A DNA stretch of 27,607 bases from Candidatus Hodarchaeota archaeon (GCA_016840025.1 JAEOTF010000135.1:1-27607), one strand, 5' to 3'. Counted from the first letter of the stretch, positions 1-8,589 are shown. The notes: a model not told the origin generated them from the sequence alone. Numbers and translations: made by a program.

Positions 1-62
1 GTCTCTATTAATAACACTATTAGATAGAGTAAATTTGTACCAAAATCTTTTGGAACCTCTAA

Positions 63-334
63 TCCTCGAACTGTTTGGTGGGATTTAATGTAGAAATTTA
101 TCGCCAGATCTATTTGTCCCATAGCTTAATAACACTATCACCGCCAACACATTTTCTAATAATAATAAGAGCGGTATTTACATCTATACATCATCTTGGT
201 GCGTTAATAACACCATAACCAACAATGTAATCCAGAATAATGGAGAAGACGGAATTAATAGCGATTTTACTAGTTTCCCTAGAAGGTTTAACAATTTTTC
301 AAACAATTATATTTCTAATAATGGAAGAGACGGA
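63..334 (+). pseudogene. Broken 5' part of the beta-helix surface protein gene
   Basis: Reading upstream from the first ATG at 335 in the same frame, beta-helix repeat text continues without a break to 125 (LNNTITANTF, then SGIYIYTSS, then VNNTITNNVIQNNG), but there is no ATG, GTG or TTG in 125-334, and an in-frame TAG lies at 122-124. A frame-shifted stretch, 63-125, ends in IYLSHS, which would join naturally to LNNTIT if one base were missing near 123-127. Bases 1-24 in yet another frame read VSINNTIR, also repeat-like. I infer a longer secreted protein whose 5' end has decayed, or frameshift errors in the assembly. No signal peptide is visible in the window. Confidence 0.5.
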
Positions 335-2338
335 ATGTATCTTTCCTCCTATGAAAACAGCACGCTGATTAATAACACAGTCACAGAAAACAATAATGGG
401 ATTCATCTGTACAGGTCGGGCAATAATACCCTTTCTAACAATAACGTATCACACAACAATTTGAATGGTGTGCATTTAGTCGAGGCCCATGAAAATACAT
501 TGGTCGATAATCCGATTTCAAATAACGCTGAAACCGGAATCAATCTGGTTCAATCCCATAATAACTTCCTATCCGCCAATCCAATATTGAAGAACCTCAA
601 CAACGGGATAGACCTCGCTATCTCGGACAATAATACCATTCATGCGAATACAATTTCAGAAAACATTGTAGGTGTTCATCTAAACGCGTCAATGAACGGT
701 AATATTACAGGTAACACCGTCATTAATAACTATGATTCGGGTTTTATACTATTAGATTCTACTAGTGCTAGCCTACAAGGCAATACTGCTAATGACAACA
801 ACCAATTTGGGATTTATCTGGAGAATGCAACGACCTGTAATCTAACAACCAACCGTGTTGTCAGTAACACGATTTACGGGCTGTATCTCAAACAATCGGA
901 CTTTAATTCCGTTTTTAACAGCACTATCTCTGAAAATACCATCTATGGCATTTATATCGATGATAGCTCCGATAATAACACCATTACTGGTAACTCTATT
1001 ACTGATAATAATAATTACGGGGTTTATTTGTTTGATTCGGAGAACAATACAATAGCCTGGAATAACTTCATCGGTAACAATCCTACGGGATCCTCGCAAG
1101 CACATAGTACTTTGAGTGCTTATTCTACCTTCGACCATAATTATTGGGCGGATTGGACCACTCCTGACGATGACAATGATGGGATTGTTGATGATGAGTA
1201 CATCATTGAAGGTAGTTCAAATAACAGGGATTACAACCCGCTTGTGACTCCTGTCTTCACTTCCCACCATTCGATCACAATACCTGTTATTATCTTTCCA
1301 AATGGCGGGGAGCTGGTCAATGGTTCGATCATCAGTACCTGGATCGTCTCCATTGACTCTCTAGGGCACAATATTACCTACGACATCTATTTTTCGGCTG
1401 ATGCAGGTGGTCTATGGTCGTTATTTGCTTCTAACGTAACTACCACCAATCATACGATTGATACTAACCTTCTAGTTGATGGAACCAGTTATTTAATGAA
1501 AGTAGTCGCGGAAGACTCCGAAGGGTTCACCGCTGAAGATGTCTCTGACTCGGTCTTCACGATTCGGAACACACCTCACACCCTATCAATTCCCACTGTA
1601 ATTACTCCAAATGGCGGAGAAACACTGAATGGATCTGTTTCCATCGAGTGGACGGCGGCAATCGATTCTTGGGATCATGATGTTACCTATTCAGTCCATT
1701 ATTCTAGTAATAATGGAGCTGATTGGACGTTATTGATTTCCGACCTAACAGCGACAAATTACCCTTGGAACACAGCTGCTGTGAGTGATGGAGTGGAATA
1801 TCTAATCAAAATCGTGGCAACAGGATCCGCAGGGTTCACCGCAGAAGATGTCTCCGACAACGTCTTTACCATTCAAAACACACTCCACACCCTATCAATT
1901 CCCACTGTGATTAATCCCAATGGTGGAGAAACTCTCAGCGGTACCGCCACCATTCAATGGACGGCTGCAACCGATTCTTTTGCCCATTCAGTCACTTATT
2001 CAATCTATTACTCTGCTGATGACGGATCTTCATGGATTTTGCTGGCTACAGGGCTTACAACGACAAGTTTTGACTGGGATACTACTATGTTTTCAGAAGG
2101 AGCGGACTATCTCATTAAAATAATAGCAACGTGCTCCGAAGGGCTTAGTGAAGAAGACACCAGTGACGGGACTTTCACAGTACAATATGTTACGACCACG
2201 TCCACGACCACGACCACAACCACGACATCCGAGGAAACCACAACAAAAGAGTCAGAGTCGGACCCTGGTTTCGAACTTGCAATAGTGGCTATCGGTATTA
2301 TTGCCATTGTCTTGATTAAGAGAAGACGAAAGAAATGA
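335..2338 (+). CDS. Cell-surface protein: NosD-like beta-helix, three Ig-like repeats, C-terminal anchor
   Basis: Residues 1-265 are Asn-rich parallel beta-helix (PbH1) repeats of about 23 residues of the kind NNTISNNxxGIYL. They end in the NosD-type closing segment NYWADW...DGIVDDEY...DYNPL near 265-305. Three beta-sandwich repeats follow, starting at residues 316, 419 and 522 with an exact 103-residue period, each opening with IPxxIxPNGGE. A Thr-rich stalk (about 620-640) leads to PGFE, a hydrophobic helix (about 647-661) and a Lys/Arg tail, which resembles PGF-CTERM-type sorting and anchoring signals of archaea. The ATG at 335 sits inside a beta-helix repeat and no signal peptide follows it, so this frame is probably the 3' part of a larger gene. 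The likely role, inferred, is carbohydrate binding or adhesion on the cell surface. Confidence 0.7.
   Translation: MYLSSYENSTLINNTVTENNNGIHLYRSGNNTLSNNNVSHNNLNGVHLVEAHENTLVDNPISNNAETGINLVQSHNNFLSANPILKNLNNGIDLAISDNNTIHANTISENIVGVHLNASMNGNITGNTVINNYDSGFILLDSTSASLQGNTANDNNQFGIYLENATTCNLTTNRVVSNTIYGLYLKQSDFNSVFNSTISENTIYGIYIDDSSDNNTITGNSITDNNNYGVYLFDSENNTIAWNNFIGNNPTGSSQAHSTLSAYSTFDHNYWADWTTPDDDNDGIVDDEYIIEGSSNNRDYNPLVTPVFTSHHSITIPVIIFPNGGELVNGSIISTWIVSIDSLGHNITYDIYFSADAGGLWSLFASNVTTTNHTIDTNLLVDGTSYLMKVVAEDSEGFTAEDVSDSVFTIRNTPHTLSIPTVITPNGGETLNGSVSIEWTAAIDSWDHDVTYSVHYSSNNGADWTLLISDLTATNYPWNTAAVSDGVEYLIKIVATGSAGFTAEDVSDNVFTIQNTLHTLSIPTVINPNGGETLSGTATIQWTAATDSFAHSVTYSIYYSADDGSSWILLATGLTTTSFDWDTTMFSEGADYLIKIIATCSEGLSEEDTSDGTFTVQYVTTTSTTTTTTTTSEETTTKESESDPGFELAIVAIGIIAIVLIKRRRKK
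1589..2183 (+). repeat. Tandem 309-bp coding repeats in the surface protein
   Basis: The beta-sandwich units beginning at 1589 and 1898 are exactly 309 bp apart and also match closely as DNA. For example, CACCCTATCAATTCCCACTG occurs at the start of both units, and the preceding GAAGATGTCTC block is shared. The first unit, from 1280, has the same 309-bp spacing but is more diverged. This indicates a fairly recent internal duplication. Confidence 0.75.
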
Positions 2339-2366
2339 ATTGACTAATACTGGTCTTATTTCGCTC

Positions 2367-2388
2367 TTCTCCTTTTTTTTTCCTCTCC
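2367..2388 (+). terminator. Pyrimidine-rich T-run terminator after the surface protein
   Basis: About 30 bases after the stop codon lies a pyrimidine tract containing nine consecutive T (2373-2381). Archaeal RNA polymerase commonly ends transcription at T-runs without needing a hairpin. No strong stem is visible just before it. Confidence 0.45.
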
Positions 2389-2748
2389 CTCAAAATTTGA
2401 AAAAGAGAAAGACTACGGGATATAAGTATATACAGATGTTCTCAAAAAACCGAGGAAATGTTTTGGACTACAAGATTTCCATCCGCCAACAACCGATTTT
2501 ATTTATGATCTTTCATTCTTTACACAAACACATCTACTCTATCATGATTATTGGTACAATCCCAATGAAATATACTTAATATTTTATCTCCTTCATTTAA
2601 TCTTTTATAACTTGGAGTCTTTTGCCTAATCGTGTTATTAAATATTTTATTTTCTAGGAAATACGCTTAATTAATGAATAATTTTTGTTTTAATCTCTAT
2701 TATATTTTCCTCTAATCTTTCACTGTTTTTGTCGGGAAAATTTTTTTT
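2389..2748. other. AT-rich intergenic stretch
   Basis: The gap 2339-2847 separates the surface protein from the ATPase/NurA/HerA block. It is very AT-rich with many T-runs. A 79-codon open frame from 2340 has no ribosome-binding site and low-complexity composition, so I do not call it a gene. No tRNA-like fold was seen. The last 100 bases hold the promoter elements listed separately. Confidence 0.5.
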
Positions 2749-2819
2749 GTTCGACTAATTATTGGATAGTTTTAAATACGATTAGGGATGATTGTTCGAT
2801 CAGACTAAAATAGTTCGAT
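2749..2819 (+). promoter_or_regulatory. Three GTTCGA boxes around a TATA-like element
   Basis: GTTCGA occurs at 2749-2754, 2794-2799 and 2813-2818, the last two being GTTCGAT. The TATA-like TTTTAAATA at 2770-2778 lies between the first and second copies. With a start site about 25 bases after the TATA element, the two downstream boxes would straddle or follow the transcription start, a typical place for an archaeal repressor. Regulation of the operon by these boxes is inferred. Confidence 0.3.
2770..2778 (+). promoter_or_regulatory. TATA-like element for the ATPase/NurA/HerA block
   Basis: TTTTAAATA lies 70-78 bases before the TTG start at 2848. A transcription start near 2800 would leave a leader of about 45 bases that contains the GGTGA ribosome-binding site at 2836-2840. 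Confidence 0.4.
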
Positions 2820-2847
2820 AAAAATCTCAAAAATTGGTGAAATCCAC

Positions 2848-4131
2848 TTGACTGAAAATGACTTTGATTGGGCTTTTAAGGCATTAAAGTCAGGGATAAA
2901 GAAAGGATTAGTGGATATCCCATCTTATTCTCAATTCGGACTCCAAATAGACCCTTTTTCTAATGAATTACCTTTTCAATATCCCCAAGCAATGTATAAG
3001 TTTCCATCTCTTCTGAATGCCTTTGAATTAGTTGGCAAACATCTTTCCGATAAAAAAAACATGTTAGTTATTGCACCTGAACAGGCAGGTAAAACATTTT
3101 TCCTTAAATTCCTCTCCACACTATTACCCAAGTCCGCCTCTTCCCTTCGTACCCTTTATATTGATGCTGCTCAAGAATGGGGCTATTCCCCTCTATTAGA
3201 TGAAAATGATTCATTTCTCAAAAGGTTTCATCAATGGTTGGCTCCTGTTGTAGATTTAGATGCGCCTGACATACTCTTAATTGATAATATTAGTTCCTTA
3301 CTCCCAAATGATTTATTTTTCTCAATTTTTCATGAATTAGAAGTTTTTGAACCTTTTCCAGTTGTTGTAGCAACCCTCTCCACATCTGAATTTCAATACA
3401 TTGTTTCTTCTCCTCATTTAAATTCATCTGGGTTTCTATCTGCCTTTTCGTCTCATTACTGCCAGTTTCCTCCCATCATGTCAAAGAATCAAATGCATGA
3501 TTATCTTCTCACTCGTCTTCGGACTATTGATGCAAAAGAAGACCTCTTCTCTCAAGCCGCTATGGATAAAATTATTCATACTTCATCTGGTCTACCAGGA
3601 CTGGTTTGTAAACTAGCTTCTCATTGCCTTGATACTGCTGTGGAGAATGATCAATTAAATGAAATCACCTTAGAGCATGTTCTCCAAACTCTTTCTAAGC
3701 CTGCTTTTCTTGGTCTTGAAACGTGTGTTTCTCTTGTTCATGGTATTTATCAGATTAAACAAAAGAAAAACGTTAATACTCCCGATTCCAGTTTCGCCCG
3801 CACAACAATTAACACACCTCGATTTGCTATTCTTCAAGAAGCCTTAAAATTCGCTGGTCAATCACGTTTAACTCTAGGTGCAAGGAAGCGTACTGAATTT
3901 GCTATGATTCATGATGGAGTTACTAACACCTATCTTCAGAATAGTCCTTTAGGGATAAGCAAATCAACAATAAGTCATCATCTTGGTACGTTAAGCGACC
4001 AGCAGCATTTCCTTCGGATGTTTGAACGGGGTCGGAAGAAAATCTATTATCTCCCTGAAAATCTCGTAGGTCCATTAGAAGCAGCGTCTCTTCTTTGGTC
4101 ACAAAGTGTAGAGCAGGAGGTTCTTGTATGA
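2848..4131 (+). CDS. P-loop ATPase with C-terminal winged helix, paralogue A
   Basis: This 427-residue protein is probably a DNA-binding ATPase of the ExeA/Orc/STAND-like type. The N-terminal YSQFGLQIDPF (27-37) resembles the FGLxxxPF lead-in of ExeA-type ATPases. The Walker A loop is APEQAGKT (76-83), keeping Lys82 but with Ala for the first Gly. Walker B is ILLIDN (141-146 region), with Asn where a catalytic acid is usual. LYIDAAQEW (103-111) and GLPG (248-251) are shared with the next gene; GLPG recalls the GxP motif of STAND ATPases. The C-terminus carries a winged helix with recognition-helix text SKSTISHHL (371-379). TTG is the start because GGTGA (2836-2840) sits 7 bases before it. The gene ends in an ATGA overlap with its paralogue, implying coupled translation. 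The exact family and function are unknown. Confidence 0.7.
   Translation: MTENDFDWAFKALKSGIKKGLVDIPSYSQFGLQIDPFSNELPFQYPQAMYKFPSLLNAFELVGKHLSDKKNMLVIAPEQAGKTFFLKFLSTLLPKSASSLRTLYIDAAQEWGYSPLLDENDSFLKRFHQWLAPVVDLDAPDILLIDNISSLLPNDLFFSIFHELEVFEPFPVVVATLSTSEFQYIVSSPHLNSSGFLSAFSSHYCQFPPIMSKNQMHDYLLTRLRTIDAKEDLFSQAAMDKIIHTSSGLPGLVCKLASHCLDTAVENDQLNEITLEHVLQTLSKPAFLGLETCVSLVHGIYQIKQKKNVNTPDSSFARTTINTPRFAILQEALKFAGQSRLTLGARKRTEFAMIHDGVTNTYLQNSPLGISKSTISHHLGTLSDQQHFLRMFERGRKKIYYLPENLVGPLEAASLLWSQSVEQEVLV
4116..4121 (+). promoter_or_regulatory. Ribosome-binding site fixing the start of paralogue B
   Basis: GGAGGT lies 6 bases before ATG 4128. It favours that ATG over the in-frame TTG at 4095, which would place the ribosome-binding site inside the coding region. 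Confidence 0.8.
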
Positions 4132-5453
4132 AAGAGGAGCAGAAAAAGCCAAAATTTGATTCTTTGGCTTCCAAAATTGCGAAAGCAGTTGATCTTGGTT
4201 GGAAAGAGGGATTAACTCCGCAAAAACCCTATGCTGCATTTGGTTATCAGCGTGACCCTTTCGTCTATTTTCCTCCTGACGACCCCACTCTTGTCGAGAC
4301 TCCTGATCTTATAGCCGCGCTCCAACGTATTATGGGGCATTTCAGTGATTTATATGCCAAAAAAGGTTCCATAACTACCCCTGAATCTTTTGAGGGTCAT
4401 CATCTGCTAGTTTTAGGTCCCATGGATTCAGGACGTACTTACTTACTTGAATTCGCCCATCACGCACTTAATGACTATAATGTTGATAATTATGGGAAAT
4501 TGACTACATTATACATAGATGCTGAAAAAGAATGGAAATTTACAGGAAAAAAATCTCAAAAGGAATCAAACAAGAAAGCTGATGTGGACAATACAAGCAA
4601 ATATCAGCGATTCACAGCTTGGTTAAGTGAGCACGAGGAGACAATCCGGCGGGTTGATATTTTCTATATTGATAACGTAGGTAGTGTGACTGATATCTTT
4701 GAATATATTGTCAGTCAAATACAGGATTGTGGGGCTTTACCTCTACTCGTAGGATCATTAAGTATCGCTGAATATGAATGGATTAAAAAAGAAGGTTTGG
4801 AAGCTTCACTTAATTATTTTAGTGAAATTCCATTTCATTTAAATTCTGTACAAGACACCAAATTAATGGTGGAGATACTACAGAAGCGACTTAACACTTC
4901 AAACGGAAAAGGCTCACCTTTTTCCAATGAGAGTTTACATACCGTTGCAGACTTTGTTTTTGGTCTTCCAGGACTTGCAATGTGGCTTTCTTCTGAAGTA
5001 TTGACTCACACATACAATATACGGGAAGAAAAAGTCACTAAGGAAATTGTTCAACACGTAGCCAAACGACTAGGTTTCGATGCATCTAAAACATTACTAG
5101 AAAGTTATTCTGGTCCTCCTCCTCAACAGCTGATTCTTAAATATGCCCTGCATGCTACTGGAGAATCTCGAATTAAACTGGGTCGTGGGCATAATCGAGA
5201 TTATGCTATCATTTTTGGAGGGGGTATTACTAATAAAAAATTACAGGATACTCCTATAATTGGCACACGAAGTAAATCAACTATCAGTCATCACCTCAAA
5301 GCCCTATATGAGAATAAGAACTTTTTACATGTCCAGAAGAAAGGGAAATCCCGTATTTATTTTTTAGAACGCCCTATACTGAACGCATTGGAATTAATTA
5401 ATTCTAAAGGTCAATCGAGTCGCCCTATGATTGAAAAACAAGTTCAGGAGTGA
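4128..5453 (+). CDS. P-loop ATPase with C-terminal winged helix, paralogue B
   Basis: This 441-residue paralogue of the preceding gene has the same order of parts: YAAFGYQRDPF (35-45), a Walker A-like loop GPMDSGRT (97-104), LYIDAEKEW (128-136), a Walker B-like FYIDN ending at 183, GLPG (279-282), and a winged helix with SKSTISHHL (382-390). The P-loop keeps Gly97 but the invariant Lys is Arg103, so normal ATP hydrolysis is doubtful. Paralogue A has the reverse defect: Lys is kept and the first Gly is lost. Both share the pattern SRxxLG...GxTNxxLQ before the recognition helix. The ATG overlaps the previous stop by four bases. I infer that A and B form a heteromeric complex, possibly loading or regulating NurA and HerA encoded just after. 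This has not been recognised as a named family. Confidence 0.7.
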   Translation: MKEEQKKPKFDSLASKIAKAVDLGWKEGLTPQKPYAAFGYQRDPFVYFPPDDPTLVETPDLIAALQRIMGHFSDLYAKKGSITTPESFEGHHLLVLGPMDSGRTYLLEFAHHALNDYNVDNYGKLTTLYIDAEKEWKFTGKKSQKESNKKADVDNTSKYQRFTAWLSEHEETIRRVDIFYIDNVGSVTDIFEYIVSQIQDCGALPLLVGSLSIAEYEWIKKEGLEASLNYFSEIPFHLNSVQDTKLMVEILQKRLNTSNGKGSPFSNESLHTVADFVFGLPGLAMWLSSEVLTHTYNIREEKVTKEIVQHVAKRLGFDASKTLLESYSGPPPQQLILKYALHATGESRIKLGRGHNRDYAIIFGGGITNKKLQDTPIIGTRSKSTISHHLKALYENKNFLHVQKKGKSRIYFLERPILNALELINSKGQSSRPMIEKQVQE

Positions 5454-5536
5454 CTAAAGCGAAATGAATGCTCTAAAACCTGATTCCACGCATCTATTAC
5501 GAAAAACGACAAAAAGTATTGTCGTTCGCTGTCAAA

Positions 5537-5543
5537 AGGAGGT
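5537..5543 (+). promoter_or_regulatory. Ribosome-binding site fixing the nurA start
   Basis: AGGAGGT ends 5 bases before TTG 5549. This supports TTG 5549 as the nurA start rather than the earlier in-frame TTG at 5519, which has no such site. Confidence 0.75.
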
Positions 5544-5548
5544 CTGTT

Positions 5549-6808
5549 TTGCCGAGCATTAATCAATTCGTCAACAACTCTACAGAAACCAATAAAATTC
5601 CTCTTTCCTCTTCCGAACAGTCTAAACCAGAAAAAACAGAGGCTGTTTCTAAGATTTTCACGAAGCATATCAGCGAAATGCTCTCCAGTATTTCTGTTAA
5701 CGGCAATGTTGAGTTTGTTGGCTCTCCACTTCCAACATTAACTAAGGCATTGGATCGACTTAGTCTAACTCCTGTGACCTTTCAAGAATCCACGGGGCTG
5801 GACAACGCTGAGATTGCAAATTTAAATACCCCTGCCATAGTGAACTTAGAAGAACGTTGCTCCTGCCCAGTGGATATCTCCAATCCTCATCGGATTTTTC
5901 AGGGTAAAAATCTCATTTCGGTAGATGGCTCTTCTGTTGCCTTACCTGCGATCTCCTTTGCGACAATCTACGCTCGAGCGGGTACCTACGGATTTTCTCA
6001 ACGTAAAAACGCAGAGCAACGGCTTTCCTTTTCTCAAGGGGTTAATCGTCTGTGGGCTGACGTTGCAATCAATGTTGAAGCCCGGCATGGTATTATTGTT
6101 AATGAAGATCGCTCTAATCTTTTGGATAAAGTGTTAGATGACCCTCTGACATATCCCTATAAAGACGCGGCTACCATCGCAGAAATTGAAGCACTGGCGA
6201 TGACCGAGGCAATTGCTACAATTCTAGCAATTGAACAATTCGGCGATCAAATCGATTTAGCATGGTTAGATGGTCCATTAGTTATGCCTTATGGCGGTCA
6301 AAAATATTCTATACAGCGTCTTGAGGAACTTAAAAAGGCAAAGATCCCTTGTCTTAGCATTGTAAAGAATCCTGTAGCGTCTCCTGTTCTTAAAGCAGCA
6401 GGAATGAAAGATGCGACCGACGCAGCTTATTTTGAGCGTTTACCGCCTGGTACTCGGTCTGCTTTTTTCTTGAATCGCGGAAATCCCAAAAGGCGCTCCC
6501 ATCAAATTAAAAGAGATCCTTATGCCTTTTTCTATTATAAAACTCCTACTGGGCAATTTTTATTTCGTATTGAGACTCCTCGTTGGGTGTTAGATGAGTA
6601 TGGACCTGAAACTATCGCTGGCTGGGTGGCGGCGGATTCCGCAATGAGCGGCGGAAATAATTCTCATCTAATCACCCAAGTTGATGCTTTTGTCCGATTA
6701 CGCGGCAATCTGCGCGGCTTAGTGCGAGAATTATTTTCACGGCATTTGAGTGAGAAATTTGGCCATCTGAGCGAGAGTTATAATGCCGTCCGGTGGTCTT
6801 GGCGATAA
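5549..6808 (+). CDS. nurA: DNA double-strand break repair nuclease NurA
   Basis: NurA is a Mn-dependent 5'-to-3' nuclease that works with the HerA translocase to resect DNA ends. The 419-residue product shows the NurA domain core. It has SVDGSS with the metal-binding Asp126, then an Asp/Glu-rich helix around EIEALAMTEA, then AWLDGPLVMP with Asp241, and a C-terminal segment DAFVRLRGNLRGLVRELF. The length is within the usual range. The chosen start is TTG 5549. herA begins 33 bases after the stop, as expected for partners. In many archaea these two genes sit with mre11 and rad50; here the upstream neighbours are the two winged-helix ATPases. The N-terminal 90 residues or so are poorly conserved to my eye. 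Confidence 0.9.
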   Translation: MPSINQFVNNSTETNKIPLSSSEQSKPEKTEAVSKIFTKHISEMLSSISVNGNVEFVGSPLPTLTKALDRLSLTPVTFQESTGLDNAEIANLNTPAIVNLEERCSCPVDISNPHRIFQGKNLISVDGSSVALPAISFATIYARAGTYGFSQRKNAEQRLSFSQGVNRLWADVAINVEARHGIIVNEDRSNLLDKVLDDPLTYPYKDAATIAEIEALAMTEAIATILAIEQFGDQIDLAWLDGPLVMPYGGQKYSIQRLEELKKAKIPCLSIVKNPVASPVLKAAGMKDATDAAYFERLPPGTRSAFFLNRGNPKRRSHQIKRDPYAFFYYKTPTGQFLFRIETPRWVLDEYGPETIAGWVAADSAMSGGNNSHLITQVDAFVRLRGNLRGLVRELFSRHLSEKFGHLSESYNAVRWSWR

Positions 6809-6841
6809 GTTACCAAAAGAAGCAAATAAGGAAGATGTATA

Positions 6842-8542
6842 ATGGTTGACCCCACCCCTGTAGAGCTAGGTTTGCCCCAATCTCCAATTGCTGTTCCTCC
6901 GTGGAAAGCAGAAGAGGAAATTGGCTATGTCCTCGCGACAGGTTCCGCAGCGGTCCGTATCGGCGATAGAAAAGATAGTATTCTAGCGTTGGTTCCCGTT
7001 ATCCATCGTAAAGGGCTTCGGTTAGGTGATCCGCTCCTGATCTTCGATTATATGGAAGGCGAATTGTTCGGGGCAATCGTTACCGAAATTGCTCATCCCG
7101 ATATTACCAAAGACCGTTTGGAGACCTCTCTCTTTGAAGCCTTTATCCCTACTCAAGAACTCCTCGAAGCAGGACGCATGGAATTTTTAGAACAACCATC
7201 AATCATCTCACTTTGCCTTTTCTGCACTATTAATCAAGATGGAGAGAAAGGACCTGTAGACTATGCACCGCATCCCCGAGCCTCAGTATTTCGCCCAGAC
7301 AGTAATTTAGTAAGAAAAATGTACGGGCTTCCCGACTTAGAAGAAGGAATTGTCTATGGGGCGGTAATGTTAGGTCGAGATCCCCACATTAGTTCGGATG
7401 ACGGCAAATTTCTCCCGTATGTTATGCGGGAGACACTGCTCTGGGAACATGAAGTTATTCTCGGGACTACAGGGAAAGGAAAGACAGTACGGAATAAAAA
7501 TGATGTCGGTCAATTCAGCCGTAGTTTGGCTGGAGCGGTGATTATCCTAGACAAGCACGGAGAGTATACAAAACTTGCTCACGATCCTGTCTTGCCCACG
7601 GATGAGTACGAGAAAAAACTCCTTCGGGATTTGGGGTTGAACCCGACTGGGTTGGATGATGTCAAGATCTGGCGCTGGACTCCCGAAATGCCAGAAGAGC
7701 AGAACCCCGCCGACAACTACTTTACAATAAGCTTTGATCAGATCAAAGCCACTGATATGCAACTATATCTCCCTAATCTCTCACCTCAGGGGTATGTTGT
7801 GTTGCCTTCATTGGTAGAGGCTTTCAAAAAAACTAATCTAGTTCGTAGTAAACGGGCCTGCCTTACATTACGGAATTTCCTAGCTTGGCTAGAGCATACT
7901 ACACTTCCCCCCTCTCTGGTAGATACACGGACTTTAAATGCGATCTCACGCCGCTTACATCTCACTCTTGAGTCCAAATTGTTCGATGGACCAGATCTAC
8001 CTCCCGTGAAGGTCGAAGACCTTTTGGTTCCGCAACGGGTCTCCGTATTTCCCATGGATCATATAAAAGATGAAAATGCGCTAAGTATTCTTGCACTGCA
8101 TATTATTAATGAAGTGGCCACCTATAAACTAACCGCTAGGAAAAATCCCTTGCCGACCATGGTTCTCGCAGACGAAGCCCATAACTTCTTCCCTAGCAGG
8201 GTGGAGAAAGATCGACGGGAATATATCTCCCGATTAATTAAACGCGCGAAGAAGATCTGCAAAGAAGGTCGTAAATTTAAACTCCGGCTACAATTTGCGA
8301 CACAACGTCCCGAAGACATTGACCCAGGGGTTTTGAGCATTGTAAACACCATGACTTTTTTTGGAATGACACCCCAGCAGGTTTCTTCACTAAAAAAGGT
8401 TATAGAACTACCTATTGCGGGAATGCGCTTGGTTAATCTACCGAAACGCCAGACTATCATTTATTCAAAGGATAACACCGATCAACCACTTAGTGTGTTC
8501 GTCCCATGGCCGATTGTGACCCATAAAGTAGCAACTTCATGA
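6842..8542 (+). CDS. herA: HerA DNA translocase (FtsK/HerA ATPase)
   Basis: HerA is a hexameric ATP-driven translocase that feeds DNA to NurA. The 566-residue protein starts with a HAS-barrel-like beta domain (about 25-130). It then has Walker A GTTGKGKT (208-215), ILDKHGEY about 20 residues later, Walker B VLADEAHN with Asp444 and Glu445, and FATQRPEDIDP with Thr487-Gln488-Arg489, the polar sensor region typical of HerA. All catalytic motifs look intact. The ATG follows a weak purine stretch (AAGGAAG). It is the last gene of the plus-strand block. The downstream gene is convergent, and a 7-bp inverted repeat lies between them. Confidence 0.94.
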   Translation: MVDPTPVELGLPQSPIAVPPWKAEEEIGYVLATGSAAVRIGDRKDSILALVPVIHRKGLRLGDPLLIFDYMEGELFGAIVTEIAHPDITKDRLETSLFEAFIPTQELLEAGRMEFLEQPSIISLCLFCTINQDGEKGPVDYAPHPRASVFRPDSNLVRKMYGLPDLEEGIVYGAVMLGRDPHISSDDGKFLPYVMRETLLWEHEVILGTTGKGKTVRNKNDVGQFSRSLAGAVIILDKHGEYTKLAHDPVLPTDEYEKKLLRDLGLNPTGLDDVKIWRWTPEMPEEQNPADNYFTISFDQIKATDMQLYLPNLSPQGYVVLPSLVEAFKKTNLVRSKRACLTLRNFLAWLEHTTLPPSLVDTRTLNAISRRLHLTLESKLFDGPDLPPVKVEDLLVPQRVSVFPMDHIKDENALSILALHIINEVATYKLTARKNPLPTMVLADEAHNFFPSRVEKDRREYISRLIKRAKKICKEGRKFKLRLQFATQRPEDIDPGVLSIVNTMTFFGMTPQQVSSLKKVIELPIAGMRLVNLPKRQTIIYSKDNTDQPLSVFVPWPIVTHKVATS

Positions 8543-8589
8543 GTATGTCAACTACAAGGATTATTGTCTTCAATTATTTATGATCGACA

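Noticed and set aside
340..1080. Periodic AATAAC-like repeats that might suggest a CRISPR array
   Set aside because: The repeats are degenerate, multiples of three, and encode Asn-rich beta-helix turns. There are no constant repeats with unique spacers.
2340..2579. 79-codon open frame after the surface protein gene
   Set aside because: It overlaps the terminator T-run, has no ribosome-binding site and codes for low-complexity Phe/Lys/Ile-rich text.
8122..8460. 112-codon minus-strand frame inside herA
   Set aside because: herA shows intact Walker B and sensor motifs across the same bases, so this is a shadow frame.
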